Shown here one piece after another: positions 17,019-25,025 of a stretch of DNA of 64,000 bases. The DNA comes from a bacterium SCSIO 12741 (GTDB taxonomy: Bacteria; Bacteroidota; Bacteroidia; Flavobacteriales_G; Salibacteraceae). Below the pieces are notes generated by a model. It made no database searches, was not told where the DNA came from, and saw only the letters and a program-made list of their open reading frames with translations. The position numbers and the translations under genes were made by a program. Positions within the stretch are counted from its first letter, which is position 1. Every line of letters begins with the position of its first letter. The stretch covers positions 3,534,594 through 3,598,593 of the forward strand of contig CP073749.1 in the NCBI GenBank assembly GCA_024398055.1, written 5' to 3'.

Positions 17019-17820
17019 TTGGAATGAAACTGCTGATTTCCTCAAGGAGAAGGGAATGATAAACCCGGAGATTGGAATTGTATTAGGTACCGGCCTCGGA
17101 AAATTGATTGATCACATCGATCAGGAAGTGGTATTGGAATACGAAAACATTCCAAATTTTCCAGTGTCTACTGTAGAGTTTCACAAAGGGAAGCTCATTT
17201 ATGGTACACTAAGAGGAAAAAAGGTGTTGGCCATGCAAGGCCGTTTTCACTACTACGAGGGATACACGGCCAAGGAAATTACTTTCCCCATTCGTGTGAT
17301 GAAAGTCCTTGGGGTAAAGAACCTAATCCTTTCTAATGCTGCAGGTGGAATGAACCTGAATTACCGACCTGGTGATATCATGGTGATTGATGATCACATT
17401 AATCTATTGCCTGATAATCCATTGTTCGGCAAAAACAATGATGATCTCGGCCCTCGATTCCCAGATATGAGTCGCCCGTATCACCCGAAAATGAACGAAC
17501 TTATTCACTCGATTGCTAGCGAAAAAAACATTCCGATTCACGAAGGAGTATACGTAGCTGTTGGTGGTCCAAACTTGGAAACCCGTGCCGAATACCGTTT
17601 TCTTCGAACTATTGGAGCAGATGTGGTGGGTATGTCTACCGTGCCTGAGGTTATCGTAGCCAATCACATGAGCATGCCTTGTTGCGCCTTATCTGTGGTA
17701 ACGGATATGTGTGATCCGGATAACCTGGAAGTAGCCAAGATTGAAAACATTCTCAAATATGCAGCCGAAGGAGAAGAGCGTCTTCTTCAGATCGTACCCG
17801 AGCTGGTGGAAAAGCTGTAA
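17005..17820 (+). CDS. Purine-nucleoside phosphorylase
   Basis: A 271-residue enzyme of the trimeric PNP family (PunA/MTAP-like), which cleaves purine nucleosides with phosphate to base and ribose-1-phosphate. Visible motifs are IGIVLGTGLGKLI (phosphate-binding loop), QGRFHYYEGYT, LILSNAAGGMN, YVAVGGPNLETRAEYRF (base and ribose contacts) and VGMSTVPEVIVANH. The family is usually 270-290 residues, so length fits. Two in-frame ATGs (17005 and 17011) overlap the previous stop; either could be used. Being coupled to two arsenosugar-type glycosyltransferases suggests it may cleave an adenosine-like intermediate, but plain purine salvage is equally possible. Confidence 0.92.
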   Translation: MNMNNWNETADFLKEKGMINPEIGIVLGTGLGKLIDHIDQEVVLEYENIPNFPVSTVEFHKGKLIYGTLRGKKVLAMQGRFHYYEGYTAKEITFPIRVMKVLGVKNLILSNAAGGMNLNYRPGDIMVIDDHINLLPDNPLFGKNNDDLGPRFPDMSRPYHPKMNELIHSIASEKNIPIHEGVYVAVGGPNLETRAEYRFLRTIGADVVGMSTVPEVIVANHMSMPCCALSVVTDMCDPDNLEVAKIENILKYAAEGEERLLQIVPELVEKL

Positions 17821-17865
17821 CACGAAAAACAATTGGGGTAGGGGAGCCAGACCCGAATAAGGGTT

Positions 17866-20454
17866 TTATTTGGCTTCCTTAATCCCGATCAGTCGGGTTT
17901 TGATAAAGGCTTCAATTGGGAAGAGTACAAAACCCAGAAGGGCATTCAAAGCAACCTTGATAAATGCAATACTACCAATCTGAGCCTCTACGTTGTCCTC
18001 CACGTAGTTGATACCATACTCAAAGATGATAATGATGGCGATGGAAGCCAGGATAGTCGCTGTTCTGGAACCACCCGTTTTTCTTCCGTAGAATACCGCC
18101 AGGAATAGCATAATGCTAATCATTAGGATCTGGAAGGAGTAGAACCAATAACTGTTGTAGAAAGGTACCTTGATTTCAAAGTCGTAGGTAAACATTTCAC
18201 TGCCCACGTTATCGGCATTAAAGGCCTGAAGCATGAAGGTATAGTTACGGGCTTTTAGACTGGTGTAAACCGCTTTACGTTCGGTGGTTTCAGTCCATAC
18301 CGTATCATTCTTCATTTTGTACTTGTAGTACACTTTGCTCGGGCTATTCAAGCTAATTCCAGTAAACAGGAAGGTCAGGTTGTTTTGTGCCGAACTAAAG
18401 GTGTTGTTAAACGGGTAATCAGACGGAGTCTGGTTGATGATTACCGTAGGCTCGGTTTCAATTTTCGGCTTAACCTCGTTTTTGTAGTGTACGTTAGGAT
18501 TGTACTTCACGGCACCTAAAATGGTTCCAAACCACAGGTTGCCATTGTCATCCATACAGGTGGAGTTGGGGTTAACCTCTACACCGAGAAATCCTTCTGT
18601 TTTTCCAAAGTGGTGAAACTTCTGCTCATCACGGTCAAACTTCTCAATTCCGTAGGTCGTTCCAAACCATATGTTGTTCTCATTATCGGCAACGATACAA
18701 TAGGGAGTTTCGGAATTCATTCCGTCTTCCTTGTTGTAGTTGGTAAAGGATTTACCGTCATACATGTACAATCCACCGGTATAGCAACCCAGCCAGATGT
18801 TTCCAGTCTTGTCAAGAGCCAGGGACAAGACCAACTGATGGTTCAATCCGTCTTCTTTGGTATAAACCCGGAAGCCATTCTGATCGTAGCTCGTAAGGCT
18901 TCCTCCGAGAACGGCAAACCACATGCGGCCGTCGTTGTCTTTTACGATTTTGTAAATGCTATTTCCACCCAATCCATCTTCTTCTGTAAAGAGGGTAAGC
19001 TTGTGAGAAGACTTATTGATACGAGCAGCACCGGAGCGGGTTCCCAACCAAATGTTGTTGCTATCATCTTCACAAATACTGTAGATTACATCCTGCAGGT
19101 GGGCCTCGATATTGATTCGTTCGTAGGTTCCGGTTTTGGTTCGTTTAAACAGGTTACCATTCGCAGATCCGAACCAAATAGTTCCTTCAGAATCCTGGTA
19201 GATGGACATAACAGGAGCATCACTCAACCCAGCAATACGATACTTCCCTACACTCAGGGAGTCGTTGTTGATGTTGTCGGCGTTGATCAACTGGGATACG
19301 CCCCGATTCGTTCCCAACCAGATGTTTCCTTCATTGTCTGGGATAACCGACCAAATGATGTTGTTGGTAATTCCTACGCTTTCGTCATAAAGGGTGAAGA
19401 AGTCAGAGATGTATTGGTTTAGCCCAACATCCGTTCCAATCCAAATGGAATTTTCACGGTCCATAAACAGGGCCTTGATGTTGTAGAAACTCAAGCCTTG
19501 TTCAACGCTGTAGTGTCTAAAGCCCATTTCACCGTTTTGGGGAACGGCCTTTACTACTCCGCGGTTGGCGGTTCCTATCCAAAGGTTTCCGTGGTTATCC
19601 GCTATCAATTTGGTGATGTAGTTTGTGCTTAGCTCACCTTCTTCGTTGTAGACTTTTGGAGTGACCGAAGTACCTCCCTTTCTTAAGCTTTCTTGCTGAC
19701 TGCTGCTCAGTACATTTACACCGCCATTCGTAGCAATCCAGAACTTATTCTGGTAAATAGCCATGTCATTAATGCGGTTACTGGTTAGCCCTGTTTCTGT
19801 GTTAATCTGAATGGAAGCTGCTGGATTGTTGGTGTCCGCGGCCAGAAGTTGCTCCAGGCTAACCAGGAAAATTCCGTCGTTTTCTGTCCCTACCCATAGG
19901 TTACGATCATCGTCCAAAAAGAGGGTATTGATAAATCGCGATCCGCTTACACTCGAAGAAACTTCGTAGCGTTTAACCTGATTATCTTGGGTATTGAGGA
20001 TAAACACGCCACTACCTTTGGTAGAGAAGATGATGTTTTGTCCAACCGTATCCTCTACAAAGTCGCTTACTTCCTGATAGGAGCTAAAGCGTTCAATATG
20101 AGTACTTTCAAAGGATCTGTTAATCGCATCGCGACGGGTAATGGATCCACCCCAGTGGCCAAACCAGAGGTTGCCCTTGCTGTCTTTGAAAGAAGCGGTG
20201 ATCCAATCTTCTGCTAAACTGTCTTTCTTGGAATAGTTGGTAAAGCTGATTCCGTCGTAAGCGGATAATCCAGATACGGTACCAACCCATAAATGTCCAT
20301 CATCACTTTGGCAAACCGTGTTTACCTGAGATTGTGGTAGACCGTGTTCCACACCATACTGCACAAAATTTACTATTTGCGCATAGGAAATGCTTGAAGT
20401 AATACTTATAATACAGATTAGTAAAGCTCTGATTGTTAGTAAAGAATCTCGCAT
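17866..20454 (-). CDS. Two-component-type beta-propeller sensor lacking a kinase domain
   Basis: An 862-residue exported protein. After a signal peptide (about 1-25) comes a long propeller made of Reg_prop repeats of the type GNLWFGT..G....D (for example GHLWVGTVSGLSAYDG, NSIWIGTDVGLNQY, GNIWLGCYTGGLYMYDG) to about residue 670, then a Y_Y_Y-like Ig domain (NNLTFLFTGISLNSPSKVYYKYKM). These are the sensor parts of Bacteroidota hybrid two-component systems. Here a membrane helix follows (about 760-785), then two more helices (TATILASIAIIIIFEYGIN and IAFIKVALNALLGFVLFPI), and the protein ends. No histidine kinase, receiver or DNA-binding domain is present. It may signal through a partner, or be a scaffold. 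Confidence 0.85.
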   Translation of the reverse strand: MRDSLLTIRALLICIISITSSISYAQIVNFVQYGVEHGLPQSQVNTVCQSDDGHLWVGTVSGLSAYDGISFTNYSKKDSLAEDWITASFKDSKGNLWFGHWGGSITRRDAINRSFESTHIERFSSYQEVSDFVEDTVGQNIIFSTKGSGVFILNTQDNQVKRYEVSSSVSGSRFINTLFLDDDRNLWVGTENDGIFLVSLEQLLAADTNNPAASIQINTETGLTSNRINDMAIYQNKFWIATNGGVNVLSSSQQESLRKGGTSVTPKVYNEEGELSTNYITKLIADNHGNLWIGTANRGVVKAVPQNGEMGFRHYSVEQGLSFYNIKALFMDRENSIWIGTDVGLNQYISDFFTLYDESVGITNNIIWSVIPDNEGNIWLGTNRGVSQLINADNINNDSLSVGKYRIAGLSDAPVMSIYQDSEGTIWFGSANGNLFKRTKTGTYERINIEAHLQDVIYSICEDDSNNIWLGTRSGAARINKSSHKLTLFTEEDGLGGNSIYKIVKDNDGRMWFAVLGGSLTSYDQNGFRVYTKEDGLNHQLVLSLALDKTGNIWLGCYTGGLYMYDGKSFTNYNKEDGMNSETPYCIVADNENNIWFGTTYGIEKFDRDEQKFHHFGKTEGFLGVEVNPNSTCMDDNGNLWFGTILGAVKYNPNVHYKNEVKPKIETEPTVIINQTPSDYPFNNTFSSAQNNLTFLFTGISLNSPSKVYYKYKMKNDTVWTETTERKAVYTSLKARNYTFMLQAFNADNVGSEMFTYDFEIKVPFYNSYWFYSFQILMISIMLFLAVFYGRKTGGSRTATILASIAIIIIFEYGINYVEDNVEAQIGSIAFIKVALNALLGFVLFPIEAFIKTRLIGIKEAK

Positions 20455-20551
20455 GTATAGCCAAATGGTGTTAATGATTGTAAAGCTATAATAATTTTCA
20501 AATAAGACAACTATAGCGAAGATAAGGGAAAGCGGGGCAAAACTTATGGGT

Positions 20552-20640
20552 GAATTCTGAATTCTGAATTTTGAAATCGAATTTCAACATCCAACATCCA
20601 ACATCCAACATTCAGGATTGAAGATTGAAGATTGAGAATT
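20552..20640. repeat. Degenerate 7-bp word array R1
   Basis: Starting with TGAATTC copies, the array changes to CAACATC (three copies, then CAACATT) and finally GAAGATT units, all with a 7-nt period. The first and later words are roughly inverted to each other. It abuts the stop codon of the DUF1684 gene at 20640. The rest of the 20455-20551 gap shows nothing else. Confidence 0.75.
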
Positions 20641-21245
20641 CAATGATACTTCTTCTCTCCAGCCAAAAGGTGAACCACCAATTGATTATCCTGTGGAGGA
20701 ACGGGACAGGAGTAGCGGTCGTTGTAGGCACAATACGGATTGTAACTCTTATTAAAGTCGAGTGTTAAGGAATCACCTTCGGGAATGGAAACATCCAGAT
20801 ATCGACCGGTGGCGTAGGAGCCATTTCCATTGGTTAGATCGGTAAAAGGAACAAACAAGCCTTCTTCTTCATGATCCAGGGCTTTGTAAGCAAATAGGGT
20901 ACAAGCAGTATCTCCAATTAGAAAGTCCATCCGGGCATATTTCTGGTAGCGTGGACGGCGATCGGTATTGGTTTCAAAGGTGATGACTTCTCCATTAAAC
21001 AGGACATCGAACTTAGCTCGAACGGCAAATTGCGGGTTGCCAGGATAATAGTTCAGACCCAAAAAGTTCTTTCGTTCCTCCTCAGGAATGGGTGACTTAT
21101 CGGAGAGCATGTGTTCGTGAGTTTCCTTGCGATGTTCCGCCAAATCGCCTTTGGGCTTTTGTTTTTCAGAGCAGCTGGCTAAAACCAGTAGGCCTATGAC
21201 CAATAAGAGGGAGTACTTAACAGGTTTCAAAATTTGACCGTCCAT
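20640..21245 (-). CDS. DUF1684 lipoprotein
   Basis: A 201-residue protein of the DUF1684 family. A lipoprotein signal ends in VLASC (lipid Cys near residue 25). The family signatures LFVPFTDLTNGNGSYATGRYLD and LDFNKSYNPYCAYNDRYSCP are clear, with conserved Asn, Tyr and Cys residues. Function is unknown in the family. The ATG at 21245 overlaps the upstream TonB receptor gene by 19 nt; an in-frame TTG at 21230 would give a 4-nt overlap and a shorter leader, so the start is uncertain. Probably co-transcribed with the receptor. Confidence 0.85.
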   Translation of the reverse strand: MDGQILKPVKYSLLLVIGLLVLASCSEKQKPKGDLAEHRKETHEHMLSDKSPIPEEERKNFLGLNYYPGNPQFAVRAKFDVLFNGEVITFETNTDRRPRYQKYARMDFLIGDTACTLFAYKALDHEEEGLFVPFTDLTNGNGSYATGRYLDVSIPEGDSLTLDFNKSYNPYCAYNDRYSCPVPPQDNQLVVHLLAGEKKYH

Positions 21246-23803
21246 TTCAGATTAATCCTTCGATTCGTGAGGTAATTAGGAATTCCGTACATCCTGTCGG
21301 ATATGTCGCGGACCCAAAGGTAGGAAATGGTGTTGTTGATTCCGAATAGGTTGAAGATCTCTAAACTCAACCAGGAGTTATTCACGTATCGAATAGGATT
21401 ATTGGCTTTTCGTTTTCGGTCAGACTTAAGCAGTTGGTAGGAAAACCCAATGTCTACCCGGCGATAAGGAGGCATGCGTAAGGTGTCTTTGTAACGCTCA
21501 TAAGTAGGAGGTCCAAAAGGAAGTCCGGAAGCGTAAACGAAGTTGAGATTGACTTTGAGCGAAGGGATTTTGGGTACGTAATCCTGGAAGAAGAAACCCA
21601 ATTGAAAACGCTGGTCGGTGGGGCGTGGAATGGCTCCAGGCTCAAATCGTTGAGAATCTACAGCTACCTGATCGTAAGTGAAACCAGGAATGATCTCTTC
21701 TCCAGCAGCATTGTAATACTCCCAATAGAAATCGTCCACAATGTCTTCCTCGGTTTTCATCACACTCAGACTAAACCAGGAATCAATCCCTTTTACAAAC
21801 TCCCCGAACAGTTTGAGATCTACACCGGTAGCATAGCCGTTGGAATTGTTGGTAGCATAGTAGCGGAGCCTTACATTGTCGATTTCGTAGGGAATTAGGT
21901 TTTTGTAGTTTTTGTAGTACACTTCAGCAGTCAACTTAAAGGGACTACGCTCTTTAAAGAGCTTAAACTGATAATCGGCCCCAAGCACATAGTGGATAGA
22001 TTGCTGAGCTTTGATATCGGAATTTACATGCCCGTTCAGGTCACGCATTTCACGGTAGAAGGGAGGCTGATAGTAGTAACCCCAAGCCGCTCTGAAATTC
22101 CAACGTTTTTTCCAATTCGGTTGAAACCCGATGGATGCTCGAGGAGAGAATACGGCCTCGTTGTTGAAGTCCCAATAGTTGAAGCGAACACCGACCACGG
22201 CAGCCAATTTATGAGAGTCTAAATCCCAGGCTTTTTCCCCTTGTAAATAACCCATTACCCGATTAGAGCTAATGTCATTTCGAGCCACGATAAGCTCATT
22301 CATTTCAATCTTGTCACGAGGACTTATGGGCGTAGGACGGGTTAAATTGGTGTCGTTTTCAGCATAAGACCAACCGGTAATTCCAGGTGATTGAGGTACG
22401 GAGTATCCGGTTGAATCCAGGTAATCCCATTCCTTCAATTCATCCTTGATCTGTTCATGCTGGTAACGTCCTCCCCAGCGAATGGTCATCCAATCGTGGG
22501 TATACACTCCTTTGTGCTGAATATTGAATACGTTGGCTTCCAGGTAGTTTCTTGCGTGATTGATAAAACCTCCAACCCCACGGTTAAATTTTACTTCGCC
22601 AAAGTTCTCGCTTCCAGGATCTTTTTCCAACTCGGCCAGGCGATAGGCGCCTTGAATATCAAAAGTTTCTTGCTCCAAGGTGCGGAAACCTGAAGCGATA
22701 AATTTCAAATTGGTTTTGCGATTGGGTTTGTAGGTAGCTGTGAATGCTCCCATTCCCGTTTCGTACTCATCAATCTCTTGTCCGTCGAAAAACACGGTAA
22801 GCTGCAAGGCTTCGTTAACCGTTCCGAATTCAGTCTCTCGGGTTTCCGGGATAAATCGGTATTGGTTATTTGAGTAGTTAAGCAGCAAACCAATTTCCCA
22901 TTCTGTAGTGAGATCGTAGGTGAAGTAGCCCTGGTAGTCATAAAAGCGAGGTCGATAATCTCCCTGGGTTTGCAATCCGTTAAGCAGGTATTGATTGGAA
23001 CGATACCGAAATCCTTGAATGTGGGTAAAACGGTGGTCCTTGTTGCTTCCCTCTAAATGAACCGAGGCTCCCAATAAACTAATGGAGGCTGATCCACTGA
23101 ATTTACGGGGTTCAGCATACCGGATGTCCAATACGGAAGACATCTTATCTCCATATCGAGCTTCAAATCCACCGGCCGAAAACAGAATGGAGCTCACCAT
23201 GTCTGAATTGATAAAACTCAACCCTTCCTGTTGACCTGATCGAACCAAAAAAGGGCGATAAATCTCTACATCATTGACGTAAATGAGGTTTTCGTCAAAG
23301 TTTCCGCCTCGCACATTATAGGAGGAACTTAATTCATTGGTCGAACTTACTCCGGGTAAGGTAAACAGCAAATCCTCAAAGTTGCCTGACGCCGAAGTCA
23401 TGTTTTCCCGAAACTTGGGATCCATACGGGTAAGGGTGGTGGCTTTACTGATTTCATCGACCACTTCTACGCCTCCAAGCTTTACCGATTTATTTCTCAA
23501 AATCGGAGATACTTCTTTAGATTCGCCGGGCTTCAGATTCACCTTAACGATTTGAGTTTTGTAGCCCACATAAGAAAATTGAACCTTAACCTCTTGATTC
23601 GTAGGAACCTTTACACTAAAACGGCCATTGCCATCACTCGAAACGGCGAGGGAATCAATGGACACCAAAATACTTACACCAGGGATGGTCAGTCCAGTAG
23701 AGTCGCGAACAATCCCGTATACAGTCGCTTTTTTCTGGGCACTAAGCTGGACTGCGGTACCAAGGATGAGAATTATAAAGGCTACTAAGAAGCGCTTAAG
23801 CAT
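21227..23803 (-). CDS. TonB-dependent outer-membrane receptor
   Basis: An 858-residue receptor. After a signal peptide (about 1-22) comes a carboxypeptidase-regulatory-like beta domain (ATVYGIVRDSTGLTIPGVSILV...GYKTQIVKVNL), then a plug domain (FEDLLFTLPGVSSTNELSSSYNVRGGNFDENLIYVNDVEIYRPF) and a 22-strand-type barrel to the C-terminus, which ends in an aromatic (WTVKF) as expected for outer-membrane insertion. No SusD gene is next to it, so it is not a classic glycan locus; the cargo is unknown. The gene's TATTTTTG box is 7 nt before the ATG, implying a leaderless or nearly leaderless transcript. Confidence 0.92.
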   Translation of the reverse strand: MLKRFLVAFIILILGTAVQLSAQKKATVYGIVRDSTGLTIPGVSILVSIDSLAVSSDGNGRFSVKVPTNQEVKVQFSYVGYKTQIVKVNLKPGESKEVSPILRNKSVKLGGVEVVDEISKATTLTRMDPKFRENMTSASGNFEDLLFTLPGVSSTNELSSSYNVRGGNFDENLIYVNDVEIYRPFLVRSGQQEGLSFINSDMVSSILFSAGGFEARYGDKMSSVLDIRYAEPRKFSGSASISLLGASVHLEGSNKDHRFTHIQGFRYRSNQYLLNGLQTQGDYRPRFYDYQGYFTYDLTTEWEIGLLLNYSNNQYRFIPETRETEFGTVNEALQLTVFFDGQEIDEYETGMGAFTATYKPNRKTNLKFIASGFRTLEQETFDIQGAYRLAELEKDPGSENFGEVKFNRGVGGFINHARNYLEANVFNIQHKGVYTHDWMTIRWGGRYQHEQIKDELKEWDYLDSTGYSVPQSPGITGWSYAENDTNLTRPTPISPRDKIEMNELIVARNDISSNRVMGYLQGEKAWDLDSHKLAAVVGVRFNYWDFNNEAVFSPRASIGFQPNWKKRWNFRAAWGYYYQPPFYREMRDLNGHVNSDIKAQQSIHYVLGADYQFKLFKERSPFKLTAEVYYKNYKNLIPYEIDNVRLRYYATNNSNGYATGVDLKLFGEFVKGIDSWFSLSVMKTEEDIVDDFYWEYYNAAGEEIIPGFTYDQVAVDSQRFEPGAIPRPTDQRFQLGFFFQDYVPKIPSLKVNLNFVYASGLPFGPPTYERYKDTLRMPPYRRVDIGFSYQLLKSDRKRKANNPIRYVNNSWLSLEIFNLFGINNTISYLWVRDISDRMYGIPNYLTNRRINLKWTVKF

Positions 23804-23810
23804 AAGCCGC

Positions 23811-23818
23811 CAAAAATA
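23811..23818 (-). promoter_or_regulatory. -7 promoter box of the TonB receptor gene
   Basis: TATTTTTG on the minus strand, with 7 nt between its last base and the ATG at 23803. Confidence 0.6.
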
Positions 23819-23895
23819 TCATTTATCAGGCACTTCAACGAGGTGCAATAAGAGATATTGTTGAACTCCTTTTTGACTTGATAAAAGGCGGGTTT

Positions 23896-24021
23896 AATGT
23901 TGAATTCTGAATGTTGAATTTCGAATTCTGAATTTTTAGCATTCATACGTACTCCTTCTTACAGGGATTCCCAAACACCTCAAAATTCAGAATTCAACAT
24001 TCGAGATTCAATATTCAATTA
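23896..24021. repeat. Inverted-arm 7-bp word array R2
   Basis: The left arm (23898-23938) is a run of 7-nt words of the type TTCTGAA and TGTTGAA. The right arm (about 23980-24020) has their inverted form, CAGAATT, CAACATT and CAATATT. The arms flank a unique core of about 40 nt. It lies between the divergent TonB receptor and phosphoesterase genes. A single-stranded form could fold into a long imperfect hairpin. Confidence 0.75.
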
Positions 24022-24035
24022 GGTATTTTCGCCAA

Positions 24036-24533
24036 GTGAAAAAAATTGGACTACTCTCCGATACGCATTCTTACCTGGATGAAGCGGTTTTCCGCCATTT
24101 TGAGAAGTGCGATGAAATATGGCATGCCGGCGATATTGGAAACCTAAAGGTGTTGGAAGATCTCGAAGCCTTTAAACCTACTCGTGCAGTGTTTGGAAAC
24201 ATTGATGACGCCAAGGTGAGAAGAGCCTGTCCGGAGAATCAACGCTTTTTTTGTGAGGGAGTGGATGTTTGGATTACCCATATCGGTGGTTATCCGGGAC
24301 GGTATGCGCCCATCATTCGGGAACAGATGTACAAGCATCCTCCGAAACTATTTATCTGCGGACACTCCCATATTCTTAAAGTAGTTCGAGATCCTCGTTT
24401 GGGATTACTACACATGAATCCGGGAGCTATTGGTATTAGCGGATTTCACAAGGTGCGAACCATGCTACGATTTGCCATTGATGGCGATCGTATTCAGGAT
24501 TTAGATGTGATTGAGTTTCCTCGGAAAGCTTAG
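24036..24533 (+). CDS. YfcE/MJ0936-type metallophosphoesterase
   Basis: A 165-residue calcineurin-like phosphoesterase. Metal ligands are visible: GLLSDTHSYLDE (D-x-H), WHAGDIGN (GD), VFGNIDD (GN) and HIGGYPG with FICGHSHILKV (GHSH). Family members hydrolyse phosphodiesters and act in the cytoplasm. The start is a GTG; an imperfect -7 box (TATTTTCG) ends only 5 nt before it, so the mRNA may be leaderless. The 3' end shares its stop region with the convergent DUF4293 gene through TTAG. Confidence 0.9.
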   Translation: MKKIGLLSDTHSYLDEAVFRHFEKCDEIWHAGDIGNLKVLEDLEAFKPTRAVFGNIDDAKVRRACPENQRFFCEGVDVWITHIGGYPGRYAPIIREQMYKHPPKLFICGHSHILKVVRDPRLGLLHMNPGAIGISGFHKVRTMLRFAIDGDRIQDLDVIEFPRKA

Positions 24534-25003
24534 CGAATGCGATCCATGCTTTTGATCAGGTCCTCATCTTTCTGAATGCCTTTGCGAGCCAGGAAGACCA
24601 AAAGCAAAGAAATCAAAGGAATCATTACCCAATACTCATACTGAGTGGTCAATTCAGAGCTCTCGGTGATTTTTTCAGGTAAATCGTAGGAAACGATGAA
24701 CTGAAGTCCCATAATGATCAGCAGCAAAATCATATCCAGGTTGACCAAGCGGAGCTGTCGACCTCGATTTTTGAATTGAAAAATAGCTGCCAGGGTGAGC
24801 AAAACGTGAAAAATTAAAACGATTCCCAAGGCCAAAACTGGCGTCTCGTACGTCCATTCTCCACCTTCTTGAAAGAAGATTCCCAAAGGCTTAACCAAGT
24901 AGCTGTTTCCGTTAACCGTAAAAAGGGCAATGGGCATAAACGAATACGCGATGCTTACGATAACTGCACCGAGTAAATAAAGGGACTGTACACGTTGAAT
25001 CAT
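24530..25003 (-). CDS. DUF4293 membrane protein
   Basis: A 157-residue inner-membrane protein beginning MIQRVQSLYLLGAVIVSIAYS, the conserved opening of DUF4293, with four predicted membrane helices (about 7-25, 52-74, 85-103, 121-139) and a charged C-terminus. Function unknown. I start it at 25003, where this conserved N-terminus begins; a longer frame to 25108 adds an unlikely sequence overlapping the upstream gene. It is last in the minus-strand run from 33415. Confidence 0.85.
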   Translation of the reverse strand: MIQRVQSLYLLGAVIVSIAYSFMPIALFTVNGNSYLVKPLGIFFQEGGEWTYETPVLALGIVLIFHVLLTLAAIFQFKNRGRQLRLVNLDMILLLIIMGLQFIVSYDLPEKITESSELTTQYEYWVMIPLISLLLVFLARKGIQKDEDLIKSMDRIR

Positions 25004-25025
25004 GCTGCAAAGAAAAGAAATACTT

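Noticed and set aside
17821-17865. A bidirectional terminator between the phosphorylase and propeller genes
   Set aside because: A GAGCC...GGCTT pairing is visible but overlaps the propeller C-terminal codons and lacks a T run.
18610-19422. A 270-residue plus-strand open frame opposite the propeller gene
   Set aside because: It is antisense to a clear gene, has no recognisable domain, and arises because the Reg_prop repeats give long open reverse frames.
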